Assembly: GCA_964448005.1 (NCBI GenBank)
Contig: CAYUUW010000040.1
Span: 1 to 13,003 of the forward strand
Source of the DNA: CAYUUW01 sp964448005
GTDB lineage: Bacteria > Patescibacteriota > Gracilibacteria > UM-FILTER-43-11
Direction: 5' to 3'
Length of the DNA stretch: 13,003 bases
This document shows, piece after piece, positions 5,280 to 11,659 of this stretch; within the stretch, counting starts at the first letter, position 1; every line of letters starts with the position of its first letter. The notes under the pieces are model-generated. The model had not been told where the DNA came from and ran no database searches. It worked only from the letters and a program-made list of their open reading frames with translations. The position numbers were made by a program, and so were the translations under genes.

Positions 5280-5303
5280 TCCAGGCACAGAAATTCAAGC
5301 CTT

Positions 5304-6734
5304 ATGCAGCAGTCTCCCGATTCAAAAAGCGGCTCATTCACCCCCGAGAAAGAAAGCGCCCAGCGCGATATTCTGGAGATCTGCGCCCGAATGAGGGCTC
5401 TTTTGGCTCAGGCTGCCGGCGAGCGCCTGGTGACGGAGGAGACGGCTGCGATTTACGACACTTTCTTGGCGGTTCAGGAAAGCGGCGTCGCTCAAATCGA
5501 TCCTGAGACGGGAATTGAATCCAGGCCTGTGGAAAGCGCCCAGGAGCTCGGCATGGATTATTTGGAGCAGGCTTTTGCCGAAGCCCGCCAGGAAACGCAA
5601 AGGCTCGAGCGCATGCTTCTGGGGGCTTTGGCCAAAGGAGACCTTTCCCTGGATGACATAAAGGCCTTCGTCGAAGGCCGCATCCTGACCGGAGAGCATG
5701 TCTTCAACAATGCCCAGGTGCTGGCGAAGCTCGACCAGGAGGCGAAAGCCTACATGGCCGAAGGCGCCGACGTTCGCCGCGCCTATGAATCCCTCCTTTC
5801 CGACCCGCTGGCCCAAGGCGAGTTTCTGGCCGTGGGCCCAGGCAGGACAATAGCGATAGAAGGCGTGCACGCCTTTGCGAAGCGCCCCCTTCCCGAAAAA
5901 AAGAAGAAATCCCATGAGCTGGCCAAAGCCCTGAAAGAGGCGCACGCCTATCGTTCGCATCAAGAGGGGGCCTACGCCCGGCTTTTGGATCAGGCTTTGG
6001 CGGCGGGGCGCATCGGGCAGGCGGCGCATCGGCGCCTGGCAGCCGAGTTCGGCGCGGCTTCTTGCGCGGAGCGAGAGGGCCTCATCGGATCCCTTCCCCT
6101 TCTTTTGGAAAAAGCATCGGAGTCGAGCCGCAAGGCAGAGCTTCTTCGCCCGGAAGACCGCAAGCCTCTGCTGGCCCTGATGAGAAAAGGGGACCTGGGG
6201 CAGCTCGAAGAAGCCTATTCGTTGGCTGTGGCGGCCATGGAGATCCGCCTTTCCTCTGCCCTCGACCGCTACCGCCAGGAGGGGCTCATCGGAAAATGCG
6301 CCATGAGGCGCTATCAGGAGGTTTTTCCTGGAGCCCCCGTGAAAGAGAGATATCGCTTGCTGGACGGATTGGAGCCGGAAATGGCCAGTTGCCGCTCTTT
6401 GTGGCTTCGCTTGGCGGCCCTGAATAAAGAGGGGCAGCTTTCGGAGGAAGGGCTGAAGGCGGCTCGCCTGAGGATGGACCAGGATTGGGGATATGCTGAG
6501 CTGAAAGCCTATGTCGATTCGCTGGGCTCTGGAGCCAAAGCGCCCGATTCCTCCGATATGGCGTCCGATGCCTCTTCAGAGCTTTCGCCAGCCCTTGATT
6601 CCGAGCAGCCCAGGCCATCCCTTCTGGCAAAAGTGCTTCGCTTTGAAAGGCGGTCTGCTGCGGGTTTGCAGAAAAAGGCTCTTGAGGGCCGGCGCGATTT
6701 TTACGAAAAGGGCCAGGAGCGGCAGGCAGCTTGA
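5304..6734 (+). CDS. Large helical protein with internal repeats, 476 aa, unknown function
   Basis: I recognise no known domain. The protein is almost entirely charged and helical, rich in Ala, Leu, Glu, Arg and Lys, with no signal peptide or membrane segment, so probably cytoplasmic. Two segments align without gaps at an offset of 92 residues (about 223-270 and 315-362): both have Leu-Asp, then GRIG or GLIG, then an Arg-Arg pair (243-244, 335-336), Phe (249, 341), and ERxxLxxxL. Another motif, LLxALxKGDL-like, occurs near 105-114 and 289-298, with a weaker copy near 370-379 (AALNKEGQLS). Residues 409-438 are Ser/Pro/Asp-rich and probably disordered, followed by a basic end (RRSAAGLQKKALEGRRDF). 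The start at 5304 follows a candidate promoter by 25 nt. Possible roles include a scaffold or adaptor; nothing in the context decides. Confidence 0.72.
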   Translation: MQQSPDSKSGSFTPEKESAQRDILEICARMRALLAQAAGERLVTEETAAIYDTFLAVQESGVAQIDPETGIESRPVESAQELGMDYLEQAFAEARQETQRLERMLLGALAKGDLSLDDIKAFVEGRILTGEHVFNNAQVLAKLDQEAKAYMAEGADVRRAYESLLSDPLAQGEFLAVGPGRTIAIEGVHAFAKRPLPEKKKKSHELAKALKEAHAYRSHQEGAYARLLDQALAAGRIGQAAHRRLAAEFGAASCAEREGLIGSLPLLLEKASESSRKAELLRPEDRKPLLALMRKGDLGQLEEAYSLAVAAMEIRLSSALDRYRQEGLIGKCAMRRYQEVFPGAPVKERYRLLDGLEPEMASCRSLWLRLAALNKEGQLSEEGLKAARLRMDQDWGYAELKAYVDSLGSGAKAPDSSDMASDASSELSPALDSEQPRPSLLAKVLRFERRSAAGLQKKALEGRRDFYEKGQERQAA

Positions 6735-6770
6735 GTTTGTGCCATCGAAGAAATTTTGGGCATGGTTAAC

Positions 6771-6828
6771 CCTCCTTCGTTCCGACAAGTCGGAACTCCG
6801 GAGGATTCTTCCCGATCGGCAGATCGGG
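6771..6828. terminator. Tandem hairpins between convergent genes (probable terminator region)
   Basis: The first hairpin has a perfect 8-bp stem, GTTCCGAC (6779-6786) with GTCGGAAC (6789-6796), extended by CCTCC (6771-6775) and GGAGG (6800-6804). The second is CCCGATC (6811-6817) with GATCGGG (6822-6828) around a GGCA tetraloop. They sit between the 476-aa gene (plus, ending 6734) and the DUF4215 gene (minus, ending 6857). Neither has a clean T-run, so transcription termination is inferred from position and stem strength. Confidence 0.45.
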
Positions 6829-6856
6829 GTCGCTGGCTGCGCATGCACAACCAGGT

Positions 6857-7480
6857 TCAGAGCGATTGGCAGAAGAAATTGGAGAGCTCCGGATCCGGAT
6901 TCTCGAGGCAAACCAAGCCGGGACAGCAGTTGCCCTGGCCACCCATTCCGTCCGGCTGGCAGGTGAACTGGTCCAAGCTCCCCACCACGCATTTTGGAAC
7001 GCAGAAGGCTTCGCACCACATCGGGTCCGACCAGGGATGGTCGGGATCGCTTGGGTCGCAGTACTCGCCCCCATTCACGTAGCCGTCGTTGCAGGCGGCG
7101 GGCAGGCAAGCCGCCGTGCAGGTGTCGGTGCTGTCCGGATTCCCGTCGTCGCACTCCTCGTCGGGCTGCTGGATTCCGTCGCCGCAGACTTCGTTGGCGC
7201 AGCCCATGCTGCAGCCGTCGAAATCCTCGACGTTCCCGTCGTCGCAGGCTTCGCTGCCTTCGACGATGCCGTTGCCGCACACTGGATCTCCAGTGTCTCC
7301 GTCTCCGTCGCCGTCCCCCGTGGGATCGCCGTCGCCATCACCGTCGCCCGGTTCTCCATCTCCATCTCCATCTCCATCTCCGTCGCCCACTTCCGGGCTG
7401 TCGCTGCTCTCGCCTCCATCATCCTGGCAAGCGAACGTGAGCAAGAGAGCCAGGGCCATTGTCACTGAAGAAATCCGCAT
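6857..7480 (-). CDS. Secreted or lipid-anchored Cys-rich protein with Gly-Asp linker and DUF4215 repeats, 207 aa
   Basis: The N-terminus is a signal peptide (RISSVTMALALLLTFAC). Cys18 could be a lipidation site, but the lipobox TFAC is poor at -3. Residues about 32-66 are a Gly-Asp repeat linker with one Pro-Thr interruption. Two DUF4215/Myxococcus Cys-rich repeats follow: CGNGIVEGSEACDDGN (from 69) and CGDGIQQPDEECDDGN (from 99). A third, partial copy (CNDGYVNGGEYCDP) and a further Cys-rich end (CQPDGMGG, CCPGLVC) complete it. DUF4215 units are extracellular and disulfide- and probably Ca-stabilised; function is unknown. Gly-Asp linkers plus DUF4215 are very common in Myxococcota, especially Nannocystineae, so transfer or a misjoined contig is possible. 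It is a lone minus-strand gene, divergent from rpmA, with no Shine-Dalgarno. Confidence 0.85.
   Translation of the reverse strand: MRISSVTMALALLLTFACQDDGGESSDSPEVGDGDGDGDGDGEPGDGDGDGDPTGDGDGDGDTGDPVCGNGIVEGSEACDDGNVEDFDGCSMGCANEVCGDGIQQPDEECDDGNPDSTDTCTAACLPAACNDGYVNGGEYCDPSDPDHPWSDPMWCEAFCVPKCVVGSLDQFTCQPDGMGGQGNCCPGLVCLENPDPELSNFFCQSL
7353..7382. repeat. Hexanucleotide tandem repeat encoding the Gly-Asp linker
   Basis: Four perfect copies of TCTCCA (7353-7376) and a fifth with one change (TCTCCG, 7377-7382) read as Gly-Asp on the minus strand. Slippage here would change linker length in frame, without breaking the gene. Confidence 0.85.
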
Positions 7481-7583
7481 TGTCTCGTCTCGTCTTTTCC
7501 GGGCTTCAATCGCCCTGTGCTGTGAAAGCCTGGATCCTGCCGGAATGGCAGAGGCTCAGGCATGAATCAGATTCTCGATCGCC

Positions 7584-7604
7584 CTCTTCGGCTTTAGCGA
7601 AGAG
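7584..7604. other. Perfect 7-bp hairpin in the spacer between the DUF4215 gene and rpmA
   Basis: CTCTTCG (7584-7590) pairs with CGAAGAG (7598-7604) around a 7-base loop. No T-run follows on either strand. It lies about 105 bp upstream of the DUF4215 gene start in a 283-bp divergent spacer. Its role is unknown; it may bind a regulator or simply be structure in the 5' leader. Confidence 0.35.
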
Positions 7605-7711
7605 ATGCGGAAAGAGGAGCTGAATTTAGCAGGTTTTCAGGAAAATGGCAACAAATTTTGCCGCAGCCGTGCCCTTGCCTCCTCCGATCGATCGTGACAG
7701 AGGAATTCCCC

Positions 7712-7740
7712 TTGCCAAAATCCATTCCGCTCGATACAAT
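7712..7740 (+). promoter_or_regulatory. Sigma70-type promoter of rpmA
   Basis: TTGCCA (7712-7717), a 17-bp spacer and TACAAT (7735-7740) form a good promoter. Transcription near 7747 would leave a 17-nt leader before the ATG at 7764 with no Shine-Dalgarno. Confidence 0.65.
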
Positions 7741-7763
7741 CGCTTGGCACTAATTGAAAAGCC

Positions 7764-8042
7764 ATGTCACACAAGAAAGCCGCCGGCTCAACCGAAAACG
7801 GAAGAGATTCAAGATCAAAGCGCCTGGGGGTCAAGCTTTTCGGCGGCCAGGCCGTTCGCGCCGGAAACATCCTTGTCCGCCAAAAGGGGAACAAGTTCCA
7901 TGCCGGCGAAAACGTCGGGACCGGCAAGGATTTCACTCTCTACGCCTTTTCCAATGGCGTGGTCAAATTCACCCAGAAGCGCCGCAAGCGCTTCGACGGA
8001 CGGGTTTACCGCACCCGCTATATCAACGTGCTTCCGGCCTAG
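7764..8042 (+). CDS. rpmA: 50S ribosomal protein L27, 92 aa, with C-terminal extension
   Basis: L27 sits at the peptidyl-transferase centre of the large subunit, its N-terminal tail reaching the tRNA acceptor ends. The core is unmistakable: SHKKAAGSTENGRDS, KRLGVKLFGGQAVRAGNILV, RQKGNKFHAGENVG and DFTLYAFSNGVVKF. There is no cleavable N-terminal extension of the Firmicutes type. The protein does not stop soon after VVKF but continues with about 22 residues (TQKRRKRFDG, then YRTRYINVLPA), a tail I associate with candidate-phyla L27. Usually rpmA follows rplU (L21); here it stands alone with its own promoter and terminator (8069-8098), after a divergent secreted-protein gene. The ATG matches the universal start of the family. 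Confidence 0.97.
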   Translation: MSHKKAAGSTENGRDSRSKRLGVKLFGGQAVRAGNILVRQKGNKFHAGENVGTGKDFTLYAFSNGVVKFTQKRRKRFDGRVYRTRYINVLPA

Positions 8043-8068
8043 GCTTATTTTCCTTCACAAACCCAAGG

Positions 8069-8098
8069 GCCATGCCCTATAGTGGTGCATGGCTTTTT
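8069..8098 (+). terminator. Intrinsic terminator of rpmA
   Basis: GCCATGC (8069-8075) pairs perfectly with GCATGGC (8087-8093) around an 11-nt loop, followed by TTTTT (8094-8098). It lies 26 bp after the L27 stop. The loop contains TATAGT (8078-8083), which with TTCACA (8054-8059, spacer 18) could be the promoter of the next gene, so terminator and promoter may overlap. Confidence 0.75.
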
Positions 8099-8128
8099 GA
8101 TGCGGACTCAAAGTAACTCTCCCTCACC

Positions 8129-8863
8129 ATGAGCGAAACCGGCGGATTGGACCTAATGGGCGTGCAGGGCGCCGCGCAGGAGGGGCAGGAGCAAAGCCAG
8201 GAGCAGTTTCGCGAGCAGATGCGCCAGGCCCAAGCGGCCTTGGCCCAGCTGAAGAAGGACGAGGGGAAGGCCAAAGCGCAGGACGATCGGGTGGCCAAGG
8301 TGATCGTGCAGTTTTTGGGCCAGCCCCAAAACACCGATCTGTTCCTTCTTATTTCCCGCTGCGTGGCCCAGAACATTCCTTCCGAGCTCATTCTGGCCGT
8401 GCTGGCCCTGATCGACCAGGATTCCTACCGCGAAACGGAAAAATTCCTCCAATCGCCCGAGGGCTTGGAGGTCCACTCTTCCTCTGCCCTGGTGGCTGCC
8501 TCGCGCCAGCATCTCCAGTCCCTTTCCGCCGAGCAGAGGCAAATGGTGGACCTGTGGCTGGGCCACATCTTCCAGGTGGCCTCCAAAAGGCCGCATCGTT
8601 GCCTGGAGGCCCTCGTCAGCTTCCGCAGCGTCAAGGACGATTCCGGCGAGCGCAGGACGGTCCGCGAGATCGCTCCGCCCTTCGTGCAGCTTTCGGCCTT
8701 CATCATGCGGCGCTTCTTTTCCATGCAGGAGCTTTCGGTGGAGTTCGAGGAACTCCATGGCTTCATGCAGGCTTCCTGCGTGCGCCTGGTTAGGCATTTG
8801 GAGGATCTGCTGAAAGAGCTGATGCCTTTGCCTGAAGGGATTCAGGAGGCCGAAGGGGAGTGA
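8129..8863 (+). CDS. Conserved-looking helical protein, 244 aa, unknown function
   Basis: I do not recognise the family. The N-terminal 55 residues are Gln/Glu/Ala-rich and probably coiled coil (EGQEQSQEQFREQMRQAQ, LAQLKKDEGKAKAQDDR). The middle is a hydrophobic helical region: VAKVIVQFLGQPQNTDLF, LLISRCVAQNIPSELILAV, LALIDQDSYRE. From about residue 110 helices continue (QHLQSLSAEQRQMVDLWLGH; FVQLSAFIMRRFFSMQELSV), ending in a short acidic tail. There is no signal peptide or clear transmembrane segment, so it is probably cytoplasmic, perhaps a homo-oligomer through the coiled coil. Transcription may start from TTCACA/TATAGT (8054-8083), giving a leader of about 39 nt without Shine-Dalgarno. 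It ends 14 bp before the convergent riboflavin synthase gene. Codon usage matches its neighbours. Confidence 0.7.
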   Translation: MSETGGLDLMGVQGAAQEGQEQSQEQFREQMRQAQAALAQLKKDEGKAKAQDDRVAKVIVQFLGQPQNTDLFLLISRCVAQNIPSELILAVLALIDQDSYRETEKFLQSPEGLEVHSSSALVAASRQHLQSLSAEQRQMVDLWLGHIFQVASKRPHRCLEALVSFRSVKDDSGERRTVREIAPPFVQLSAFIMRRFFSMQELSVEFEELHGFMQASCVRLVRHLEDLLKELMPLPEGIQEAEGE

Positions 8864-8877
8864 GCTCGGCGCTGGGG

Positions 8878-9456
8878 TCACCGGCCTGCTCCGATCTTCT
8901 CGGCGTATTTGGCGAGCATGTCCGTTTCCACATTCACGGCGTCCCCCAAGGCCAGGGCGTGGAGATTGGTCTTTTCCCAGGTGTGCGGAATGATGCTGAC
9001 CAGGATCCGGTCCCCTTGGAGCCCGGCTACCGTGAGGCTGATGCCGTTGAGCGCGATGGAGCCCGTTTCCAGCACATATTTGGTGAGCGATTCGGGCAAT
9101 TCGAATCCCAGAAGGTAGGCGTTGCCGTCGATCTTCAGGCTTTTGAGCTCGGCGGTGCCTTCCACGTGTCCGCTGACCATATGCCCCTCGAAGCGCTTTC
9201 CGTAATCCATGGCGCGCTCCAGGTTCACTTCGCTGCCTTTCTTGCGCTGGCCCAGAAGCGTCCGCTGGAAGGTGATGGGCATCACGTCGGCGCTGAATGC
9301 GTCGCCTTCGATTCGGGTCACGGTCAGGCAGACCCCGTCCACGGCGATGCTGCTGCCCGGCTTCAGGCCCTCCATCACTTCCGGGGCTTGGATGCGTAGC
9401 GTGCTTGCTGTGGCCTTTTCCACAATGCCGATGCTTTCGATGATGCCGGTGAACAT
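8878..9456 (-). CDS. ribE: Riboflavin synthase alpha chain, 192 aa
   Basis: The enzyme dismutates two 6,7-dimethyl-8-ribityllumazine molecules to riboflavin plus the pyrimidine precursor, the last step of riboflavin synthesis. The start MFTGIIESIG is the family hallmark and fixes the ATG at 9454-9456; an in-frame TTG six codons earlier is not needed. Two lumazine-binding barrels repeat internally: GSSIAVDGVCLTV (34-46) against GSIALNGISLTV (132-143), with MVSGHVEG (93-100) and HTWEKTNL (158-165). The length is slightly short of the usual 200-215. No other rib gene is adjacent, so the rest of the pathway must be elsewhere, or lumazine is obtained from outside. The leader from the predicted promoter (9632-9659) is about 170 nt, and I see no FMN riboswitch consensus in it. 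Confidence 0.95.
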   Translation of the reverse strand: MFTGIIESIGIVEKATASTLRIQAPEVMEGLKPGSSIAVDGVCLTVTRIEGDAFSADVMPITFQRTLLGQRKKGSEVNLERAMDYGKRFEGHMVSGHVEGTAELKSLKIDGNAYLLGFELPESLTKYVLETGSIALNGISLTVAGLQGDRILVSIIPHTWEKTNLHALALGDAVNVETDMLAKYAEKIGAGR

Positions 9457-9506
9457 AAATTGACTTTTTACCAATAAGCAACTAGAATAGCCTTACATTA
9501 TTGCCA

Positions 9507-9587
9507 CTAGGCACCCGAGGCCCAGGGTAGATCTGGGCCGATTTCTTTGTTTTTTTTGATTTCATTCCATTGGTCAAATGCTTTCAT
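9507..9587 (-). pseudogene. 26-codon ORF in the ribE leader, resembling a truncated MazF N-terminus
   Basis: Read on the minus strand, an ATG at 9585-9587 opens MKAFDQWNEIKKNKEIG, then GPDLPWASGA and a TAG stop. The first 14 residues resemble the F-D-x-W-N-x-x-K-K start of many MazF/PemK-type toxins, but nothing of the MazF core follows. AGGAGG precedes the ATG but directly abuts it, too close for a normal ribosome binding site. The end of the ORF coincides with a perfect 7-bp hairpin (GGCCCAG 9519-9525, CTGGGCC 9533-9539), which may mark where a gene remnant was interrupted. It could also be a leader peptide of ribE or chance. Confidence 0.3.
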
Positions 9588-9631
9588 CCTCCTGGGCTTA
9601 AATGAATTCGGCTTTTTGCTAAATATAATAC

Positions 9632-9659
9632 ATTATCCTCATAATAAGCCACAGCTCAA
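9632..9659 (-). promoter_or_regulatory. Candidate minus-strand promoter for the ribE transcript
   Basis: On the minus strand TTGAGC (9659-9654), a 16-bp spacer and GATAAT (9637-9632) form a plausible promoter. Transcription would start near 9625, giving a leader of about 170 nt with the small ORF at 9507-9587 before riboflavin synthase. Confidence 0.4.
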
Positions 9660-9891
9660 CCCTGTTCCCGTAGGAGCCTAAAATCCATCAGCTCGATTGA
9701 AGCCAAATCTCAATCTAGGGAATCTGAAGCTATTCAGGTGAAGCCCTGGAGAGAGGTTCAAGGATTTTTTCATTCAGCGCTTCAAGGCTGAATTTGAGAC
9801 CTTGTAAAAAAGGCGATTTGGACAGAGGTCAATTTTGGTTCGTGTCGTAGAGCGAATTGTGGTCCACCACCCGCCCCACCATTCGGGTTAT
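9660..9891. other. Gene-free spacer between the FAD oxidoreductase and the ribE promoter
   Basis: Apart from being AT-richer than the flanking genes, this stretch shows nothing I can name. There is no clear terminator after the oxidoreductase stop (9892-9894), no repeat and no tRNA. Confidence 0.4.
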
Positions 9892-11463
9892 TTAGACCCA
9901 TTTCAGCACCTGCCCGTCGGCCAGCAGCCGCTCGCGGAGCTTTTCGTACTCCACTTGATGCAGGGTTTGGCCGTTTTCGATCGCCATGCAGGCCAGGGTG
10001 GCGGCGCTTTGGGCCAGCACCATGAACACCGGCTCCATGCGCAGCGAGCCGAAAGCCGTGTGGGAGGCGGAAAGGGCCACCGGGACGAGCAGGTTTGAGC
10101 ACTCCTCCGCTTTGGGCAGAATGCTGCCTAGGGCAACGGAGTAGGGCTTCGGAGGCACGATGCTCAGGTCTCCTTCGTTCTGGACAAAGCCATCGCACCC
10201 GACGTAGCGCTGGGTGTTGTGGGAATCCAGCGGATACGAGCCCATTCCGATCGACTCCTGAACGACATTCATTCCGAAAATCTCGTTCTCGGTCATCACG
10301 AACTGGCCGACCATCCGGCGCGCCTCGCGAACATACAGCTGGTAAGGCCAGTGCTCGTTGTCCGCGAATTCGTCCTCCGCATAGCCCCAGCTGTTCATTT
10401 CGTTCTGGATGCCGGCGGGCACCTGCGGATCGGTCGCGATGAAATAAAGCAGGCCTTGCTGGTAGACCTTGTGCTCCTGGATGATTTCGTTGCGTCTTTC
10501 GTAGGACGCTTCCGGATAATCGTGGTTCATGCCTATGTTGTCGAAGCTGAAAGGCCCATAGTTGTTCGCATCGGTCTTCAGGTTGGGCAAAAGGTCGAAT
10601 TTCTGGAAGACGCCCGTCCAGCCGCTGTAGAAAACGCGGATCAGCAGCTGGTACTGCTCTGGATCGTACCCTGGAGGAGCCTCGAAAGGGATCCGGTTCT
10701 CCGGCTTCTGGGTGAGGCAGAGCCGGAAGCAATAGGCCTGAATGCTCTTGTCGCCGTGGCAGCCGATGCGTGGAGCATAGGCCGAAATGCGCGGCAGAAG
10801 CCCGCTGTTGGGGTCGCCAGGGATGCGGTAGGGGCTGATCGGCGATTGGAAGTAGTGGTGCGAAGGGCTCAGCTGGATGCCGTTCCACTGCTCGTTGTAG
10901 AGCCGGCAGTCTTCTCGCCCCACAGCATAGTCCACCCCGGCCGCAGCCATCAGGTCCCCTTCGTAGCTGGCGTCGATGAACATTTCCCCTTTGAAAACTT
11001 TTCCGCTGAGGGTGCGGATAGAAAAGATGGCTCCGCCCACCTTCACGACTCCATTCTCCCTTTCCAGCCATTCCCCGGAATGCACTTCCAGCGAATGGTC
11101 GGCGACAAGTTCGTCGAAGATGGCTTCGGCCACATGGGGCTCGAAAATCCACATGGTCTTGTTCTCCGGGTCCATGGCGGGCGTGTCCTGCCCCTGGTTT
11201 CCGTACTCCTCTTTGTTCTGCCATATCCAAGAAGCGTCCTCCTGGTAATGCAGGTAGACGCGGCGATAGAATTCGCGGGCCAAGCCCCCGATGACCTCCT
11301 TGTTTCCCGTGTCCGTCCATCCTAGGCCGGAGGACGACATGCCGCCCAAATGCTCGTCGGGCGAGACGAGGATGACGGCCTTTCCCATTCGGGCTGCCTG
11401 CACTGCGGCAATCACTCCTGCCGAGGTGCCTCCGTAGACGATGAGGTCCGCTTGGTATTCCAT
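9892..11463 (-). CDS. FAD-dependent oxidoreductase of the FAD_oxidored (PF12831) family, 523 aa
   Basis: The N-terminus is a Rossmann FAD-binding fold: DLIVYGGTSAGVIAAVQAAR (residues 6-25, GGxxAG) and VILVSPDEHLGGMSSSGLGW (30-49). Further family landmarks are FIDASYEGDLMAAAGV, YVREARRMVGQFVMTENEIF, SIGMGSYPLDSH, and near the end NLLVPVALSASHTAFGSLRM followed by EPVFMVLAQSAATLAC. This family is often annotated 'xanthan lyase' and accompanies carbohydrate-degradation genes in Bacteroidota, Planctomycetota and Verrucomicrobiota; its substrate is generally unknown. No signal peptide is present, so the enzyme is probably cytoplasmic, and no carbohydrate genes flank it here. The full length is intact. 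The ATG at 11461-11463 starts right before the dinucleotide fold, without Shine-Dalgarno. It is divergent from the second toxin-antitoxin module. Horizontal acquisition is possible but unproven. Confidence 0.9.
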   Translation of the reverse strand: MEYQADLIVYGGTSAGVIAAVQAARMGKAVILVSPDEHLGGMSSSGLGWTDTGNKEVIGGLAREFYRRVYLHYQEDASWIWQNKEEYGNQGQDTPAMDPENKTMWIFEPHVAEAIFDELVADHSLEVHSGEWLERENGVVKVGGAIFSIRTLSGKVFKGEMFIDASYEGDLMAAAGVDYAVGREDCRLYNEQWNGIQLSPSHHYFQSPISPYRIPGDPNSGLLPRISAYAPRIGCHGDKSIQAYCFRLCLTQKPENRIPFEAPPGYDPEQYQLLIRVFYSGWTGVFQKFDLLPNLKTDANNYGPFSFDNIGMNHDYPEASYERRNEIIQEHKVYQQGLLYFIATDPQVPAGIQNEMNSWGYAEDEFADNEHWPYQLYVREARRMVGQFVMTENEIFGMNVVQESIGMGSYPLDSHNTQRYVGCDGFVQNEGDLSIVPPKPYSVALGSILPKAEECSNLLVPVALSASHTAFGSLRMEPVFMVLAQSAATLACMAIENGQTLHQVEYEKLRERLLADGQVLKWV

Positions 11464-11571
11464 AGGAAAGGAATTATGGAAATAAGCTGCGCTGACCGCA
11501 AAAACAACCCCGCCATGTGCCTGCCTTCTTCCTGGACGCCAAAGTGGAAAATATCAGGTGTAGCCGCTGTC

Positions 11572-11600
11572 ATTATACAGCAGGCGGGCTGAAGGGGGAA
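11572..11600 (-). promoter_or_regulatory. Candidate promoter of the FAD oxidoreductase gene
   Basis: On the minus strand a perfect TATAAT (11577-11572) is preceded by a 17-bp spacer and a poor -35 (TTCCCC, 11600-11595). The predicted leader is about 100 nt. Confidence 0.35.
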
Positions 11601-11630
11601 GTTTGGCCTGAATTTGTGCGATAAAAATAC

Positions 11631-11659
11631 TTTATTTAGTACTGAATTTAGTCTATAAT
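11631..11659 (+). promoter_or_regulatory. Promoter of the second toxin-antitoxin module
   Basis: TTTATT (11631-11636), a 17-bp spacer and a perfect TATAAT (11654-11659) precede the antitoxin ATG at 11691 by 31 bp. The predicted leader is about 25 nt and lacks a Shine-Dalgarno. The promoter is overlaid by three ATTTAG repeats. Confidence 0.55.

Noticed and set aside
6866..7468. Plus-strand frame of about 200 codons opposite the DUF4215 gene
   Set aside because: Repetitive Val/Ala/Ser translation created by the Gly-Asp repeat on the other strand.
8153..9481. Minus-strand frame of about 442 codons covering the 244-aa gene and ribE
   Set aside because: Low-complexity His/Arg/Gly/Gln-rich translation in a shadow frame of two better-supported genes.
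9519..9539. Plus-strand terminator formed by GGCCCAG/CTGGGCC with the T-rich stretch after it
   Set aside because: The T-rich stretch is near, but no plus-strand gene ends here; the preceding plus gene stops at 8863, beyond ribE.
9457..9625. FMN riboswitch before ribE
   Set aside because: The conserved RFN blocks (such as AGGGGCGGGGTGAAA-like start) are absent.
9782..11320. Long minus-strand frame overlapping the FAD oxidoreductase (about 512 codons)
   Set aside because: It is Arg/Pro/Gly-rich without any domain. The other frame encodes a full, conserved FAD_oxidored protein.
10219..11325. Long plus-strand frame of about 368 codons opposite the FAD oxidoreductase
   Set aside because: Antisense to a confidently assigned gene, no recognisable domain; expected by chance in GC-rich DNA.
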